DNA of 48,328 bases from Chloroflexota bacterium (GTDB lineage Bacteria > Chloroflexota > Anaerolineae > J102): contig JAAENG010000017.1 in NCBI GenBank assembly GCA_024224665.1, forward strand, positions 1 through 48,328. Direction: 5' to 3'. Made by a program: the position numbers and the translations under genes. Positions 36,608 through 47,072 of the stretch are shown here, piece by piece; position 1 is the stretch's first letter; the number at the start of each line of letters is the position of its first letter. Below the pieces are notes generated by a model, which saw only the letters and a program-made list of their open reading frames with translations, was not told the DNA's origin and did not search any database.

Positions 36608-38806
36608 GTGACTGAAGCGCCACTTTCTACGCTGGAACGAACGACGGCCAATGCGGGTGGTAACGGCGGTTTTCTCTCGCGTTGGAGCCGTGATCCCGCG
36701 CGCTGGCGAAGACGCCTGAATCTGGGTCTCTTTTCACTGGCAATGGTCGTCTCACTGTCCGCGGCTTTACTCCTGGTTTGGCCGCAGGACAGCAACCTGC
36801 AATTGCAAGAAGGCCAGATCAACCCTGTCGATGTCAGAGCACCGCGACCCACAACGTATCAGAGCGAGGTGTTGACGATACGAGAGCAAGACCGGGCCGC
36901 TGCGGGTGTTCAACCTATTTACGATCCACCTCAGACGCGTGTAGCTCGCCAGCAACTCGATAGAGCTCAAGCAGCCATCGATTTCGTCGAGCTGGTGCGT
37001 AATGACCTTTATGCCAGCGAAATACAGCAGCTCGAACAACTGACCAGTATTACACATGTTTTTCTGAGCGAGGAAATGGCCGCGACGATTTCGCAGCTGA
37101 GCGACGCTCGCTGGGAGATCGTTGCCAATGAGATCGTGCGAGTGCTTGACCGTGTGATGAGGCAGGAAGTACGAGAGGACAATGTTCAGGCAGCGCGCCG
37201 CTCGATATCAGGGTTGATTTCGTTTGGCCTGAGCGATGATGAGGCTGCCATTGCCAATGCTGTTGTGCGCGATCATGTTGTCCCCAACACCTTACTCAAT
37301 AGCGAACGTACCGATGCCGCACGGGCTGAAGCAAGCGCCAGCGTTGCGCCGGTCGAGCGTAACATCGCTGCCGGAGAGACGATTATCCGTGGGGGTGATC
37401 GGGTCGACGCACTCGACATGGAAGCTATGGAGGAGTTGGGGCTATTACGCTCGGAGACCACCTGGCGTGAGTTTCTTTCGGCATCGATTTTGTCGATCTT
37501 GCTCACGGTGTTGCTAATCATCTACGTGACATACAGGCGGGCCCATTTTTGGGAAGAGAATTTGCAGGTCTTTTTGCTAGGCGGTATTTTCATTGCTTTT
37601 ATCATCCTTGCCAAACTTACAACACCTATTCCTTCTGTTCTTCCCTACCTTTATCCTTTGGCGGCCATGGCCATGCTGCTGGGCGCCCTGATCGAGCTGC
37701 CTATCGCTACCGTGGCCACCATGATCATGGGAGTGCTAGTCGCTGTACTGACTTCAGGAGATGTAGAAGTCGTCTCGTATGTAGTTTTAGGGGCGCTGGG
37801 GGGCGCCCTGGCCCTTGGCCGGGCAGAACGTCTAAACAGTTTTGTGAAGGCGGGTTTGTGGGTCATCGTAACCAATTTGGTGGTTCTCGCCGCCTTCCAA
37901 CTACCTTTACTCACAGAAAGCGACGGCAGCAGTTTGCTGGCTTTGACGTCGAGTGCGGTCGTGAATGGAATTTTTGCCAGCAGTTTTACACTGGTTGTCT
38001 TTTATCTGCTTGGCCAGGTTTTTGGGCTGACTACCAGTCTTCAGCTTCTGGAATTATCGCGACCGACACAACCCCTTTTACGGCAGCTACTTCTAAAGGC
38101 ACCGGGCACCTACCATCATACCTTGATCGTCAGTAACATGGCCGAGGAAGCCGCCAGTGCCATAGGGGCTGACATCCTGCTTACCCGAGTTGGGGGCTAT
38201 TATCATGATATCGGCAAAACGGTACGCCCCTATTTCTTCATCGAAAACAACAGTGATGGTGTTAACCCTCACGACCGTTTAGACCCCTACACCAGTGGCC
38301 GTATCATCATTAGCCATGTGACCGATGGTGTAGATCTTGCGCAAAAACATCGTTTACCCTCTGCCATCATCGATTTTATTCGAGAGCATCATGGCACCAC
38401 CCGTGTCGAGTATTTCTACTATCAGGCTTGTCAGGAGCACGAGAGTGAAGATGCCGTCGATGAAAGCAAATTCCGCTATCCAGGCCCGCGCCCGCGTAGC
38501 CGCGAGACCGCACTGCTGATGTTGGCAGATGGATGTGAGGCCACTGTGCGCTCGATGAGCCCTGCGACCCAAGAAGAGACGCTAGAATTGATCCGCAGTG
38601 TCATTGACCGGCGTCTAATCTCTGGGCAATTAGACGATTGCCAACTTACGCTGCGTGATCTGAGTTTGGTCAGCGAATCCTTTGCCAGGGTATTGCAGGG
38701 CATACACCACCCTCGTGTGAAATACCCCGGCGATATCGCTGTTAATACAAAAACCTCATCTCGTCCGGCAAACTCAAAATCCGCGCAAGCAGTGCCTACT
38801 AGTTAA
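36608..38806 (+). CDS. 7TM-HD (PgpH/YqfF-type) cyclic-di-AMP phosphodiesterase-like protein
   Basis: GTG start; 7TM block; HD motifs APGTYHHTLIVSNMAEEAASAIGAD, YYHDIGKTVRPYFFIENN, IISHVTDG, REHHGTTRVEYFYYQA. Confidence 0.93.
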   Translation: MTEAPLSTLERTTANAGGNGGFLSRWSRDPARWRRRLNLGLFSLAMVVSLSAALLLVWPQDSNLQLQEGQINPVDVRAPRPTTYQSEVLTIREQDRAAAGVQPIYDPPQTRVARQQLDRAQAAIDFVELVRNDLYASEIQQLEQLTSITHVFLSEEMAATISQLSDARWEIVANEIVRVLDRVMRQEVREDNVQAARRSISGLISFGLSDDEAAIANAVVRDHVVPNTLLNSERTDAARAEASASVAPVERNIAAGETIIRGGDRVDALDMEAMEELGLLRSETTWREFLSASILSILLTVLLIIYVTYRRAHFWEENLQVFLLGGIFIAFIILAKLTTPIPSVLPYLYPLAAMAMLLGALIELPIATVATMIMGVLVAVLTSGDVEVVSYVVLGALGGALALGRAERLNSFVKAGLWVIVTNLVVLAAFQLPLLTESDGSSLLALTSSAVVNGIFASSFTLVVFYLLGQVFGLTTSLQLLELSRPTQPLLRQLLLKAPGTYHHTLIVSNMAEEAASAIGADILLTRVGGYYHDIGKTVRPYFFIENNSDGVNPHDRLDPYTSGRIIISHVTDGVDLAQKHRLPSAIIDFIREHHGTTRVEYFYYQACQEHESEDAVDESKFRYPGPRPRSRETALLMLADGCEATVRSMSPATQEETLELIRSVIDRRLISGQLDDCQLTLRDLSLVSESFARVLQGIHHPRVKYPGDIAVNTKTSSRPANSKSAQAVPTS

Positions 38807-38851
38807 GGCTGGTGGGGCCAGATGAGTGGTTGAGTTAAACAGTTTCGCCCC

Positions 38852-39313
38852 ATGGCCCAGCTCATGTCCATTGAGATCAACGTCGTATCCCCGTTCGAAG
38901 ATCGTGTTTCGTGCGCGCGCCTGCACAGGGCGGTTGCCGCGACATTAGAAGAAGAAGGGATGGTAGGGAACATTACCCTTATCATTTCTGACGACCCAAT
39001 GGTTACGGACCTGAATCGTCGCTTTTTGGGGAACGACGGGCCGACTGATGTTCTCAGTTTTCCGACGCAATCCGAGGCGGACCTGTTTACCAACGCCCCA
39101 GAGGAGGAACTCTATCTGGGTGATATAATAATAGCTTATCCTTTCAGTGCCGCTCAAGCGGTACGACATAACCAACCTATTGACGACGAACTTGACCTTC
39201 TGGCAGTGCACGGTACACTGCACCTGCTGGGGTATGACCACGCTGAACTTGCCGAGAAAGGAGTGATGTGGGCACGGCAAGAGGCCATTATTGGCGTACT
39301 ACGCAGCGGATAA
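38852..39313 (+). CDS. ybeY: rRNA maturation endoribonuclease YbeY
   Basis: LGNDGPTDVLSFPTQ, YLGDIIIAYP, LAVHGTLHLLGYDH metal-binding motif. Confidence 0.95.
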   Translation: MAQLMSIEINVVSPFEDRVSCARLHRAVAATLEEEGMVGNITLIISDDPMVTDLNRRFLGNDGPTDVLSFPTQSEADLFTNAPEEELYLGDIIIAYPFSAAQAVRHNQPIDDELDLLAVHGTLHLLGYDHAELAEKGVMWARQEAIIGVLRSG

Positions 39314-39705
39314 TGCGAGAGACCTCAGACACTCCACAAAAACTGACAGATCTCCCCAAGGCGTTTTTTCACGCGGGTGAGGGGTTGCTGCACGTGGTTA
39401 AGAGCCAGCGTAATGCCCGCATACATGGGGTGCTCACAGGGGTGGCGTTAACACTCGCTCTATGGTTAGGCTTGAGCGCAATCCAATGGGCGATCTTGAT
39501 GCTGACCATTGGCTTTGTCTTCGCCACAGAAGCGATCAACACAGCCATCGAGGCAACGATCGATCTGGTTTCCCCCGATACCCACCCCTTGGCCAAAATA
39601 GCTAAAGATGCCGCGGCCGGCGCTGTTTTGGTAGCGGCGTTCAGTGCTGTGGCAGTTGCAGTTGTCCTAGTCATCCACAGACTGGCCAACTTGTTGGGTA
39701 TGTGA
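39313..39705 (+). CDS. Diacylglycerol kinase family protein
   Basis: AFFHAGEGLLHVVKSQRNARIHG; FVFATEAINTAIEATIDLVSPDTHPLAKIAKDAAAGAVLVAA; start overlaps ybeY stop (TAATG). Confidence 0.92.
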   Translation: MRETSDTPQKLTDLPKAFFHAGEGLLHVVKSQRNARIHGVLTGVALTLALWLGLSAIQWAILMLTIGFVFATEAINTAIEATIDLVSPDTHPLAKIAKDAAAGAVLVAAFSAVAVAVVLVIHRLANLLGM

Positions 39706-39898
39706 TCTAACGAACCAACGCCTTGGACTGATACGACACAGAATGCAATCTACGCCTATCAAAAAAGGTGATTTCGGGGCCCTTCCACCTTAATCCGTGT
39801 AGTGCATCGTCAAGCCTTAAATTTCGGATCATTTCCCTTCCGAGAAACCCGTATTTTTAATGTAGTTGATGCAGTAGGTTCTTTCGGAATTTGCGTGG

Positions 39899-39992
39899 TT
39901 CCTACTAGAAAGATGTGGTTCGTCTGCACAACCAACACGCAACACACAACACGTGCTATTCTAGGGCCACACAAAATCCCATTGAACCTCCG
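39899..39992. repeat. Dispersed intergenic repeat family C, copy 2
   Basis: TCCTACTAGAAAG...TTCGTCTG...CAACACGCAACACACAACACG...TTCTAGGGCCACAC, gapped match to 9248-9345. Confidence 0.5.
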
Positions 39993-40017
39993 TGTACCAG
40001 TACTTGACTCATTTGAT

Positions 40018-40782
40018 ATGACCATGGATCTCAATCCGACCACCTTCGAAACCTCGAACCTCGAGCATAGCGATCCCATCGGTTATGAGACACTGCGCCG
40101 CATGGCCACCGTCGCCCGCTATAATGATTGGATCTATGAGGAATTGGCGCCCTATGCAGGGGAGCGCCTGCTGGAGGTCGGTTGCGGCATCGGCAACATG
40201 ACCGAGTATTTTGTACACAAAGAATTATTGGTGGGGTTGGATTTATTGCAAACCAGTGTTGAGCTGACACAGCAACGTCATAGGGCCAGCGTGAATGTCA
40301 AAGCCTGTCTGGGCGATATCACTGATCGTTTGCTGGTCGACCACTTACGTGAACACGATTTTGACACGATACTTTGCCTGAATGTGCTCGAGCATATCGA
40401 GGATGATCAGCAAGCGTTGGTGAATATGTATGATCTACTGACACGTGGCGGCAACTTGCTGCTGTTTGTCCCTGCCGGCCGCTACATGTATGGTACACTG
40501 GATACGGCGTTGGGGCATTACCGCCGCTACGACTGGATTGAATTGCAGGAGCGGGTGCTTGCGGCCGGGTTTCAGATCGAGAGGTTGAGCTATCTCAATC
40601 TGGCTGGAATCCCCGGCTGGTGGTTGAATAGCCGTGTGTTGAAGCGCGATATCTTACCACAACGACAACTGACCTGGTTCAACCATCTGGCGCCATTTTT
40701 CATCCGTAGCGAGCGCGCCTTACGCAGTATCTGGGATGTCCCGGCCGGACAATCGCTTCTATGCGTGGGGAATAAGGTTTAG
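40018..40782 (+). CDS. Class I SAM-dependent methyltransferase
   Basis: GERLLEVGCGIGNMTEYF; DTILCLNVLEHIEDDQQALVNMYDLLTRGGNLLLFVPA. ORF extends upstream into repeat; ATG at 40018 preferred. Confidence 0.88.
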   Translation: MTMDLNPTTFETSNLEHSDPIGYETLRRMATVARYNDWIYEELAPYAGERLLEVGCGIGNMTEYFVHKELLVGLDLLQTSVELTQQRHRASVNVKACLGDITDRLLVDHLREHDFDTILCLNVLEHIEDDQQALVNMYDLLTRGGNLLLFVPAGRYMYGTLDTALGHYRRYDWIELQERVLAAGFQIERLSYLNLAGIPGWWLNSRVLKRDILPQRQLTWFNHLAPFFIRSERALRSIWDVPAGQSLLCVGNKV

Positions 40783-40880
40783 TGGTCGCGTGGTCGCGTG
40801 GTCGCGTGGTCGCGTGGTCGTTTGGTCGCGTGGTCGCGTGGTCGCGTGGTCGTTTGGTCGCGTGGTCGCGTGGTCAAGTT
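40783..40880. repeat. Octamer tandem array (GGTCGCGT)n
   Basis: tggtcgcg x4, ggtcgttt, x3, ggtcgttt, x2, ggtcaagt; 8-aa repeat VAWSRGRV in the spurious ORF 40782-41009. Confidence 0.95.
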
Positions 40881-40932
40881 GTGCTTTTGTCATGTAGTCG
40901 GATGGGCGATGAGCACGTCACCTTGCCACCAA

Positions 40933-42735
40933 GTGATACTGATGGCGAATTTATGTTAAGTGTCTCAGGTTCACTTTCGGCGAAAAATGATTACAATGGA
41001 GTCCAATAATAGATGGTCCCCCGTAGAGTGTTGCTGTCCCTCCAATAATAAGTGGCCGTTTAAGAAAGGGAGTTGAGTTCATGTTGTATCATTTGCAAAA
41101 TCAGTTTTCTGTTTCTCAAGAAACGGCGGAGATAGCCCATGCTTCCTTTCCCAAAGGAAATGTTTACATGACCATCCGTGATGAGCTGGGAGCTATGTAT
41201 GCGGATACGGAGTTTGCATCGTTGTTTTCTCATCGAGGACAGCGTGGTATATCACCGAGAAGTCTGGCTTTTATATCGGTTGTGCAATTTGCAGAGGGAA
41301 TGAGCGACAGACAGACGGCAGAGGCGGTGCGAAGCCGGATCGATCTGAAATATGCGTTGGGGGAAAAGTTGACCTATGCTGGATTTGACTCTTCTGTGCT
41401 GTCTGAATTTCGGGGACGTATCTTGACTGGGGAAATTGTTGAATGATCTGTTGACTCGTTTTCAGGAACGAGAGTGGGTTAAAAGTGGCGGTGTACAGCG
41501 CACTGACTCAACAGGCGTCCTGGCTGCTGTGCGCGAGATCAACCGGTTGGAACTGGTTGGTGAAACCATGCGATATGCTTTGGAAACGTTGGCAATAGCC
41601 GTGCCAGGTTGGATTCGAGCGCAAGTAACTGCTGATTGGTTTGACCGCTACGGTTCCCGTTTTGAGCAATATCGTTTGCCCGCTACGAAAAAGGAACAGG
41701 CTGGGTTGGCCAATACGATTGGCACGGACGGTTTTCATCTGCTGGCTGCCATTTATAGCCCACAAGCTCCAGACTGATTGCGGGAAATAGAACCTGTGCA
41801 GATTTTGCGACAGGTTTGGGTGCAACAATATTATGTAGACCAGGGTCTGGTCAAATGGCGGCCGGCCGGCAATTTGCCAGCAGCCGCATTGATGTTCCAG
41901 TCCCCCTATGATGTGGAAGCGCGTTACGCACAAAAGCGCGCGGAGACCTGGACGGGGTATAAAGTGCATTTGACAGAAACCTGCACACTCGACCGACCCA
42001 ATCTCATTACTCATGTCGTTACTACACCAGCCACAACGCCAGATGTGAAGGTAACGGAAGAAATTCAGCAAGCGCTGATTGGGAAAGGCTTGCCTCCTGA
42101 CGTACATGTAGTGGATGAAGGGTATACCGCTGCTGAACACCTGGTTGCTAGCGAAGAGCAACGCATCGAACTGTTGGGGCCGGTATCCCGCGACACCAGT
42201 TGGCAGGCGCGAAGCGGAGAAGGTTTTGCCGCTGACGACTTTACTATTGCTTGGGAACAACAAGAAGTTTCCCTGTCCCGGTGGTAAGGAAAGCCGGGTT
42301 TGGTCGGTCGGCCATGACACCTCCGCCAACGAATCTATTCATGTCCGCTTCGCCAAACGAGATTGCGACGTATGTGCATGCCGCATACATTGCACGACCG
42401 CCAAGCAAGGCCGTGGCCTTCGTCTCCAACCACAACAACGACTCGTTGCTTTGCAAACAGCGCGTCAATATCAACAGACACCTGAATTCAAGGAACGTTA
42501 CGACATCCGTGCCGGCGTGGAAGGGGCTATTTCTCAATGTACACGGTCGTTTGACTTGCGTCGCTCTCGCTATACTGGCTTGGCGAAAACGCACTTGCAA
42601 CATATTCTGACAGCGGCCGCTTTGAATCTGACGAGAGTGGCTTGTTGGCTGCACGGAAACCCTCGATCTCAAACTCGCACCTCGCATTTTGCTGCTCTCG
42701 CATTTACTTAACAATAAATTAACCAGCAGTATCAC
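40933..42735 (+). mobile_element. Degraded IS1182-like insertion sequence
   Basis: Imperfect ~30-bp TIRs: GTGATACTGATGGCGAATTTATGTTAAGT (40933) versus reverse complement of the right end GTGATACTGCTGGTTAATTTATTGTTAAGT; encloses the IS1182-type transposase remnants. Confidence 0.75.
41081..42711 (+). pseudogene. IS1182-family transposase, disrupted by two frameshifts and one in-frame stop
   Basis: Consecutive fragments in different frames: 41081-41446, 41436-41777 (TGA), 41778-42287 (same frame as previous), then ~42270-42711; HRGQRGISPRSLAFISVVQFAEGMSDRQTAEAVRSRIDLKYALG is a typical IS1182 N-terminus. Confidence 0.9.
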
Positions 42736-42822
42736 CCCTTCACCTTGTCACGAGAAAGGCCAATTCGGGCGAGTTCAGGTATAATGTAAGGGATTCCACA
42801 CTTAGGTAGGATACCCCCTCGG

Positions 42823-44919
42823 ATGAATACACAGTTTACTTCTTCCGAAATCTATATCATAGTTGTTTACTTTGTATACGGGCTGGCGTTTTTCTCACTG
42901 GGACTGGCGCTGGTGACCACCTGTAGGAGGAGGTCAATCCCGTTCCGTTTTCTATCGGCTATCGTTCCCTTGGCGGCTTTTGGCCTGCTGCATGCCACTC
43001 ACGAGTGGATAGAGATGCTGCAGGCGATAGCGGTTGCCGGTGATGAGACGTACACTCCCACCCTGACGCTGGAAATCATCCGGGTGTCCTTGTTGGCTGC
43101 CTCCTTTCTCTGTCTGCTTGCCTTTGGTATGTACTTGGTGAGCCCCGAGCCCACGAGATGGCGCCGGCTGCTCCTGTCATTGGCTGGCATGACGTTACTG
43201 TGGCTGGCCGCAACATTTGTTACCACACTCATTCTCGATACGGAACCGCTGGAGACGATTGCAATGGCGGACGTGCTTTCCCGCTATATTCTGGCGATCC
43301 CAGCGGCAGGGGTAGGTGCATGGGCTTTGATGTGGCAGCAGCGGATATTTCGCGAACATGATATGCCGCAGTTTGGACGGTATCTGGTCTGGGCAGCGAC
43401 GGCTCTATTGCTCTATGGGGTTATTGGCCAGCTTTTTGTCAGAGAGACGGGGCTTTTTCCTTCTACGCTGCTGAATTCCGGGCAATTTATGCAGTGGTTT
43501 GGCTTTCCTGTACAATTATTTCGGGGGATTATCGCTCTCATCCTGGCCTATTTCCTGATTCGCGCTCTCGACGCATTTGAATTCGAATCCAGGCGACGTC
43601 TCGGCGAAGCGAACAAGACTATCGTCGAGACACAACAGGCCCAAATTGAATTGGAACGACGTAATCGTGTGGAGATGGAACGCCTGAACGATGAATTACG
43701 GGAAACGGCTCACGAACTGGCATTGCTCCTGGATCTAACAAACCTTTTAGTTTCACCGATATCGCTCGACGATCGTCTGCACCAATTACTTGACAAGCTG
43801 GTTCGTGAGCTGAAGTTCTGTGACAGTGCGATGATCACGCTGGCCGAGCCCACTTGGGAGAAACTAACGGTGGCGGCGTCGATGGGTTTCCGGTTTGCAG
43901 AAGACGAACAACCTTGTGCGATGTACGAGGAGGCCATCGAACTTAGCAACCAATGCGTACAAACTGCCATCGCCCTCTGCCGCCATACCGATGACCTAAT
44001 CATCGAGTTCAATCCTGAAACAGCCCTGGACGAACGAGAATGCCAGTCGCACGACAACCCCATGACAATCCTCGCTCTGCCTCTTATGGTTGAGGATCGG
44101 GTTATCGGCAGTCTTGTTTTCGGCCGGCAAAATCTAATCTTTCTGGCTGAAATGTCTTTAGCAGAGTTCAAGCTCATCCTGGGTGTTGCGCAGGGATTGG
44201 GCTTATCATTGGAGTATGCGCGCCTGGTCGATGAAGCAGAGGATCGCAAAAATGTGCTGGCCGAGTTATTGCATCAGGCTGTGGGAACACAGGAGGCAGA
44301 GCGTCAACGCATCGCCCGGGAACTGCACGATGCCACAGGCCAATCATTGACGGCTATCTCCCTGGGCTTGCGTGGCGTCGAAACTGTCCTGACGCAGGAA
44401 TCCAACGCCATAGTGAAAGAGGTTCATGATCTCGGCGGTATGAGCACACAGGCCTTAGGAGAACTCAGGCAGATTATCGCCGATCTCCGCCCCACGCATC
44501 TCGATGATCTCGGGCTCGCTCCCGCTGTGCGCTGGTATCTCAAGGACTATGAGAGTCGCCGCTCGATTCAGACGGTTTTGAGCATACACGGGGAGCAAAT
44601 GCGTTTGCCACCAGAATACGAGACGGTGTTGTTTCGTATCATGCAAGAGGCAATGACTAATGTCACCAAGCATGCCGAGGCCACAGAGGTGCTGGTCACA
44701 CTGGAGATGGCGCCATCCCAGGTAACGCTCTCTGTTAAGGACAATGGTAAAGGATTCGATATAGGTTCAGTACTAGAGCGCAAACAGACTTATGAGGGCT
44801 GGGGATTACTGGGCATGCATGAACGAGCAACGCTGTTGGGTGGGCAGGTAGCCATTCAAGCGGCAGCAGAAACCGGTACATGCGTCGAGGTAACCGTGCC
44901 TTTGCAGATGGAGAGTTGA
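42823..44919 (+). CDS. Membrane sensor histidine kinase (NarL/DesK-type HisKA_3) with GAF-like domain
   Basis: N-terminal 7-8 TM; coiled coil; GAF-like; EAERQRIARELHDATGQSLTAISLGLRG H-box; ATPase EAMTNVTKHAEATEVLV...VKDNGKGFD...GWGLLGMHERATLLGG. Confidence 0.93.
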   Translation: MNTQFTSSEIYIIVVYFVYGLAFFSLGLALVTTCRRRSIPFRFLSAIVPLAAFGLLHATHEWIEMLQAIAVAGDETYTPTLTLEIIRVSLLAASFLCLLAFGMYLVSPEPTRWRRLLLSLAGMTLLWLAATFVTTLILDTEPLETIAMADVLSRYILAIPAAGVGAWALMWQQRIFREHDMPQFGRYLVWAATALLLYGVIGQLFVRETGLFPSTLLNSGQFMQWFGFPVQLFRGIIALILAYFLIRALDAFEFESRRRLGEANKTIVETQQAQIELERRNRVEMERLNDELRETAHELALLLDLTNLLVSPISLDDRLHQLLDKLVRELKFCDSAMITLAEPTWEKLTVAASMGFRFAEDEQPCAMYEEAIELSNQCVQTAIALCRHTDDLIIEFNPETALDERECQSHDNPMTILALPLMVEDRVIGSLVFGRQNLIFLAEMSLAEFKLILGVAQGLGLSLEYARLVDEAEDRKNVLAELLHQAVGTQEAERQRIARELHDATGQSLTAISLGLRGVETVLTQESNAIVKEVHDLGGMSTQALGELRQIIADLRPTHLDDLGLAPAVRWYLKDYESRRSIQTVLSIHGEQMRLPPEYETVLFRIMQEAMTNVTKHAEATEVLVTLEMAPSQVTLSVKDNGKGFDIGSVLERKQTYEGWGLLGMHERATLLGGQVAIQAAAETGTCVEVTVPLQMES

Positions 44920-45582
44920 ATGCCGCAGAAGATAAGATTGTTACTGGTCGATGACCATGAAATCGTACGAACCGGGTTACGGATGCTCTTTCAGGCTGAA
45001 TCTGATATGGAGATCGCCGGCGAGGTTGGCAGCGGCGACGAGGCTACCGCCGCTGTAGAGAGTCTATCACCCGATGTTGTGATCATGGATGTAGCCATGC
45101 CCGGAATGAGTGGCATCGAAGCGACGCGTCGTATCAAAAAGGCCAGCCCCCAAACTGTGGTGCTGGCCCTAACGATGTACGAAGACGAACAGTATTTCTT
45201 TGAGATGTTACGGGCAGGCGCCTCTGGTTATGTCCCTAAACGTGCGGCTGCAGACGATCTTGTCTCGGCCATTCGTGTGGTTAGCCAGGGCAATGTTTTT
45301 CTATACCCACCCTTGGCCAGGCTCTTGGTAGCCGACTATCTGCAGCGAGATGACACAGGTCGCTCACGTGGCGAACAGATACTGACGCCGCGCGAGCAGG
45401 AAGTGTTAGCCTACATCGCCGAAGGGCATACCAGCCGCGAAATCGCCGAGATCCTGGTGATAAGTATCAAGACAGTGGACAGGCATCGAGAAAACATCAT
45501 GAACAAGCTCGATTTACACAATCGCGCCGCACTTGTGAAATACGCTATTGAGAAAGGGTTTATATCAATAGAACAGAGCTGA
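44920..45582 (+). CDS. LuxR/NarL-family response regulator
   Basis: IRLLLVDDHEIVRTGLRMLF; DVVIMDVAMPGMSGIEATRRI; LTPREQEVLAYIAEGHTSREIAEILVISIKTVDRHRENIMNKL; start abuts the kinase stop. Confidence 0.95.
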   Translation: MPQKIRLLLVDDHEIVRTGLRMLFQAESDMEIAGEVGSGDEATAAVESLSPDVVIMDVAMPGMSGIEATRRIKKASPQTVVLALTMYEDEQYFFEMLRAGASGYVPKRAAADDLVSAIRVVSQGNVFLYPPLARLLVADYLQRDDTGRSRGEQILTPREQEVLAYIAEGHTSREIAEILVISIKTVDRHRENIMNKLDLHNRAALVKYAIEKGFISIEQS

Positions 45583-45915
45583 TGTCTATGTGCAATAACT
45601 CACCAAGTAGAGTTAGCTGCACCTACTCATAATTCCTCATTTGAGGAGTTTGAAAAATTTTGCAGCAAAGAGAAATAAGATTTTGTCAAAGTACTCAGAA
45701 CCAAAACAGTGCAGCAAACATAGCTTTCACGCAGACCGGCGAGACTGGAGCTCATTCGGTTGACGAGGATAAGGTTAGTGAAGTAGTCTTGGACGTGGAA
45801 GTACTGGTTTTTTCGCCGGCTGATGAAGCCAGCGTCAAGTTCTACAAAATGTTGGATGTGTTGTGGTAAACTATTCTACAAATGGCCGAAACAAAGCAAC
45901 CTTGAGGGAGTACTC

Positions 45916-46869
45916 ATGAAAGCGATTGTATGCACAAAATACGGGCCACCGGAAGTTCTTCAGCTCAAAGAGGTTGAAAAACCTACTCCCCGAAAAAATG
46001 AAGTATGTATAAAAAACTTTGCTACAGCGGTAACAGGAAGTGATGTTTTAATTCGGGGTGCTGATATGCCTATTATTATGGGGCTCATGTTTCGACTGAT
46101 GATAGGTTTTACAAAGCCGAGAAAGCCTATACTGGGACTTGTGTTTGCCGGGGAAATTGAATCAGTAGGCAAAGATGTAAAACGATTCAAGAAAGGTGAC
46201 CAGGTTTATGGATTTACGGGCTTTAGCTTTGGGACTTATGCCGAATACATATGTATACCAGAAGAAGAGTCGAAGCGAGGGTGTTTGGCAATGAAGCCAT
46301 CCAACATGAGCTATGAAGAATCTGCTGCGGCTGCTTATGGGGGTGTTTTAGCTCCGTATTTTCTAGAAAAAGGCAATATCCAAAAAGGACAAAAGGTTCT
46401 TATTTATGGTGCTTCGGGAGCAATCGGAACTACTTCAGTGCAGCTAGTTAAGAACCTTGGTGCGGAAGTTACAGGTATATGTAGTACGAAGAATATAGAA
46501 TTGGTGAAATCACTGGGAGCTGATGAAATCATAGATTATACAAAAGAGGATTTTGCAAGTAGAGGAGAACAGTATGATTTTATCTTAGATGCAGTTCCTA
46601 ATGGCAAGATCGATAGGAAAAAACTAAAAGCACAGTGCAAGAAAGCTCTCTCTCCGAATGGAATTTATACATCTATTGATGATGGCAGTCCAAAGTTAAA
46701 GGCTGAATATCTTGTTCATCTCAATGAATTAATTGAAGCGGAACGTTTTAAGGCTGTCATAGATAAGACCTATCCGTTGGAAGAAATTGTAGAGGCTCAT
46801 CGGTATGTTGATAGCGGTCATAAAAAGGGAAATGTGGTGATAACTTTGGAACAAAAAAAAGAAACCTAA
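45916..46869 (+). CDS. NAD(P)-dependent zinc-less alcohol dehydrogenase/quinone oxidoreductase family
   Basis: MKAIVCTKYGPPEVLQLKEVEKPTPRKNEV; QKVLIYGASGAIGTTSVQLVKNLGAEVTGICST; start at 45916 after ggagta RBS-like sequence; AT-rich. Confidence 0.88.
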   Translation: MKAIVCTKYGPPEVLQLKEVEKPTPRKNEVCIKNFATAVTGSDVLIRGADMPIIMGLMFRLMIGFTKPRKPILGLVFAGEIESVGKDVKRFKKGDQVYGFTGFSFGTYAEYICIPEEESKRGCLAMKPSNMSYEESAAAAYGGVLAPYFLEKGNIQKGQKVLIYGASGAIGTTSVQLVKNLGAEVTGICSTKNIELVKSLGADEIIDYTKEDFASRGEQYDFILDAVPNGKIDRKKLKAQCKKALSPNGIYTSIDDGSPKLKAEYLVHLNELIEAERFKAVIDKTYPLEEIVEAHRYVDSGHKKGNVVITLEQKKET

Positions 46870-47072
46870 CAATGCCAATTCAGGCGAATTGGAAAGCAAG
46901 ATTTTATTGTATCTGCTTGGTCCTGTGAAGGTATCAGGGCTACAACATTCCCACTATTGCCGATAATATTCTCATGAGCCACTCCTTCTTTGGTGGAGTA
47001 TAGAGTTATTATCTCATAAGAACCCCTTTTATCAAGTCATATAGCAACTTCTACGGTACTGCGAAATCAGAG

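Noticed and set aside
45660-45870. Minus-strand reading FHVQDYFTNLILVNRMSSSLAGLRESYV resembles a fragment of a CorA-type magnesium transporter
   Set aside because: Too short and interrupted for a confident call by eye; a tblastn of 45600-45900 would decide
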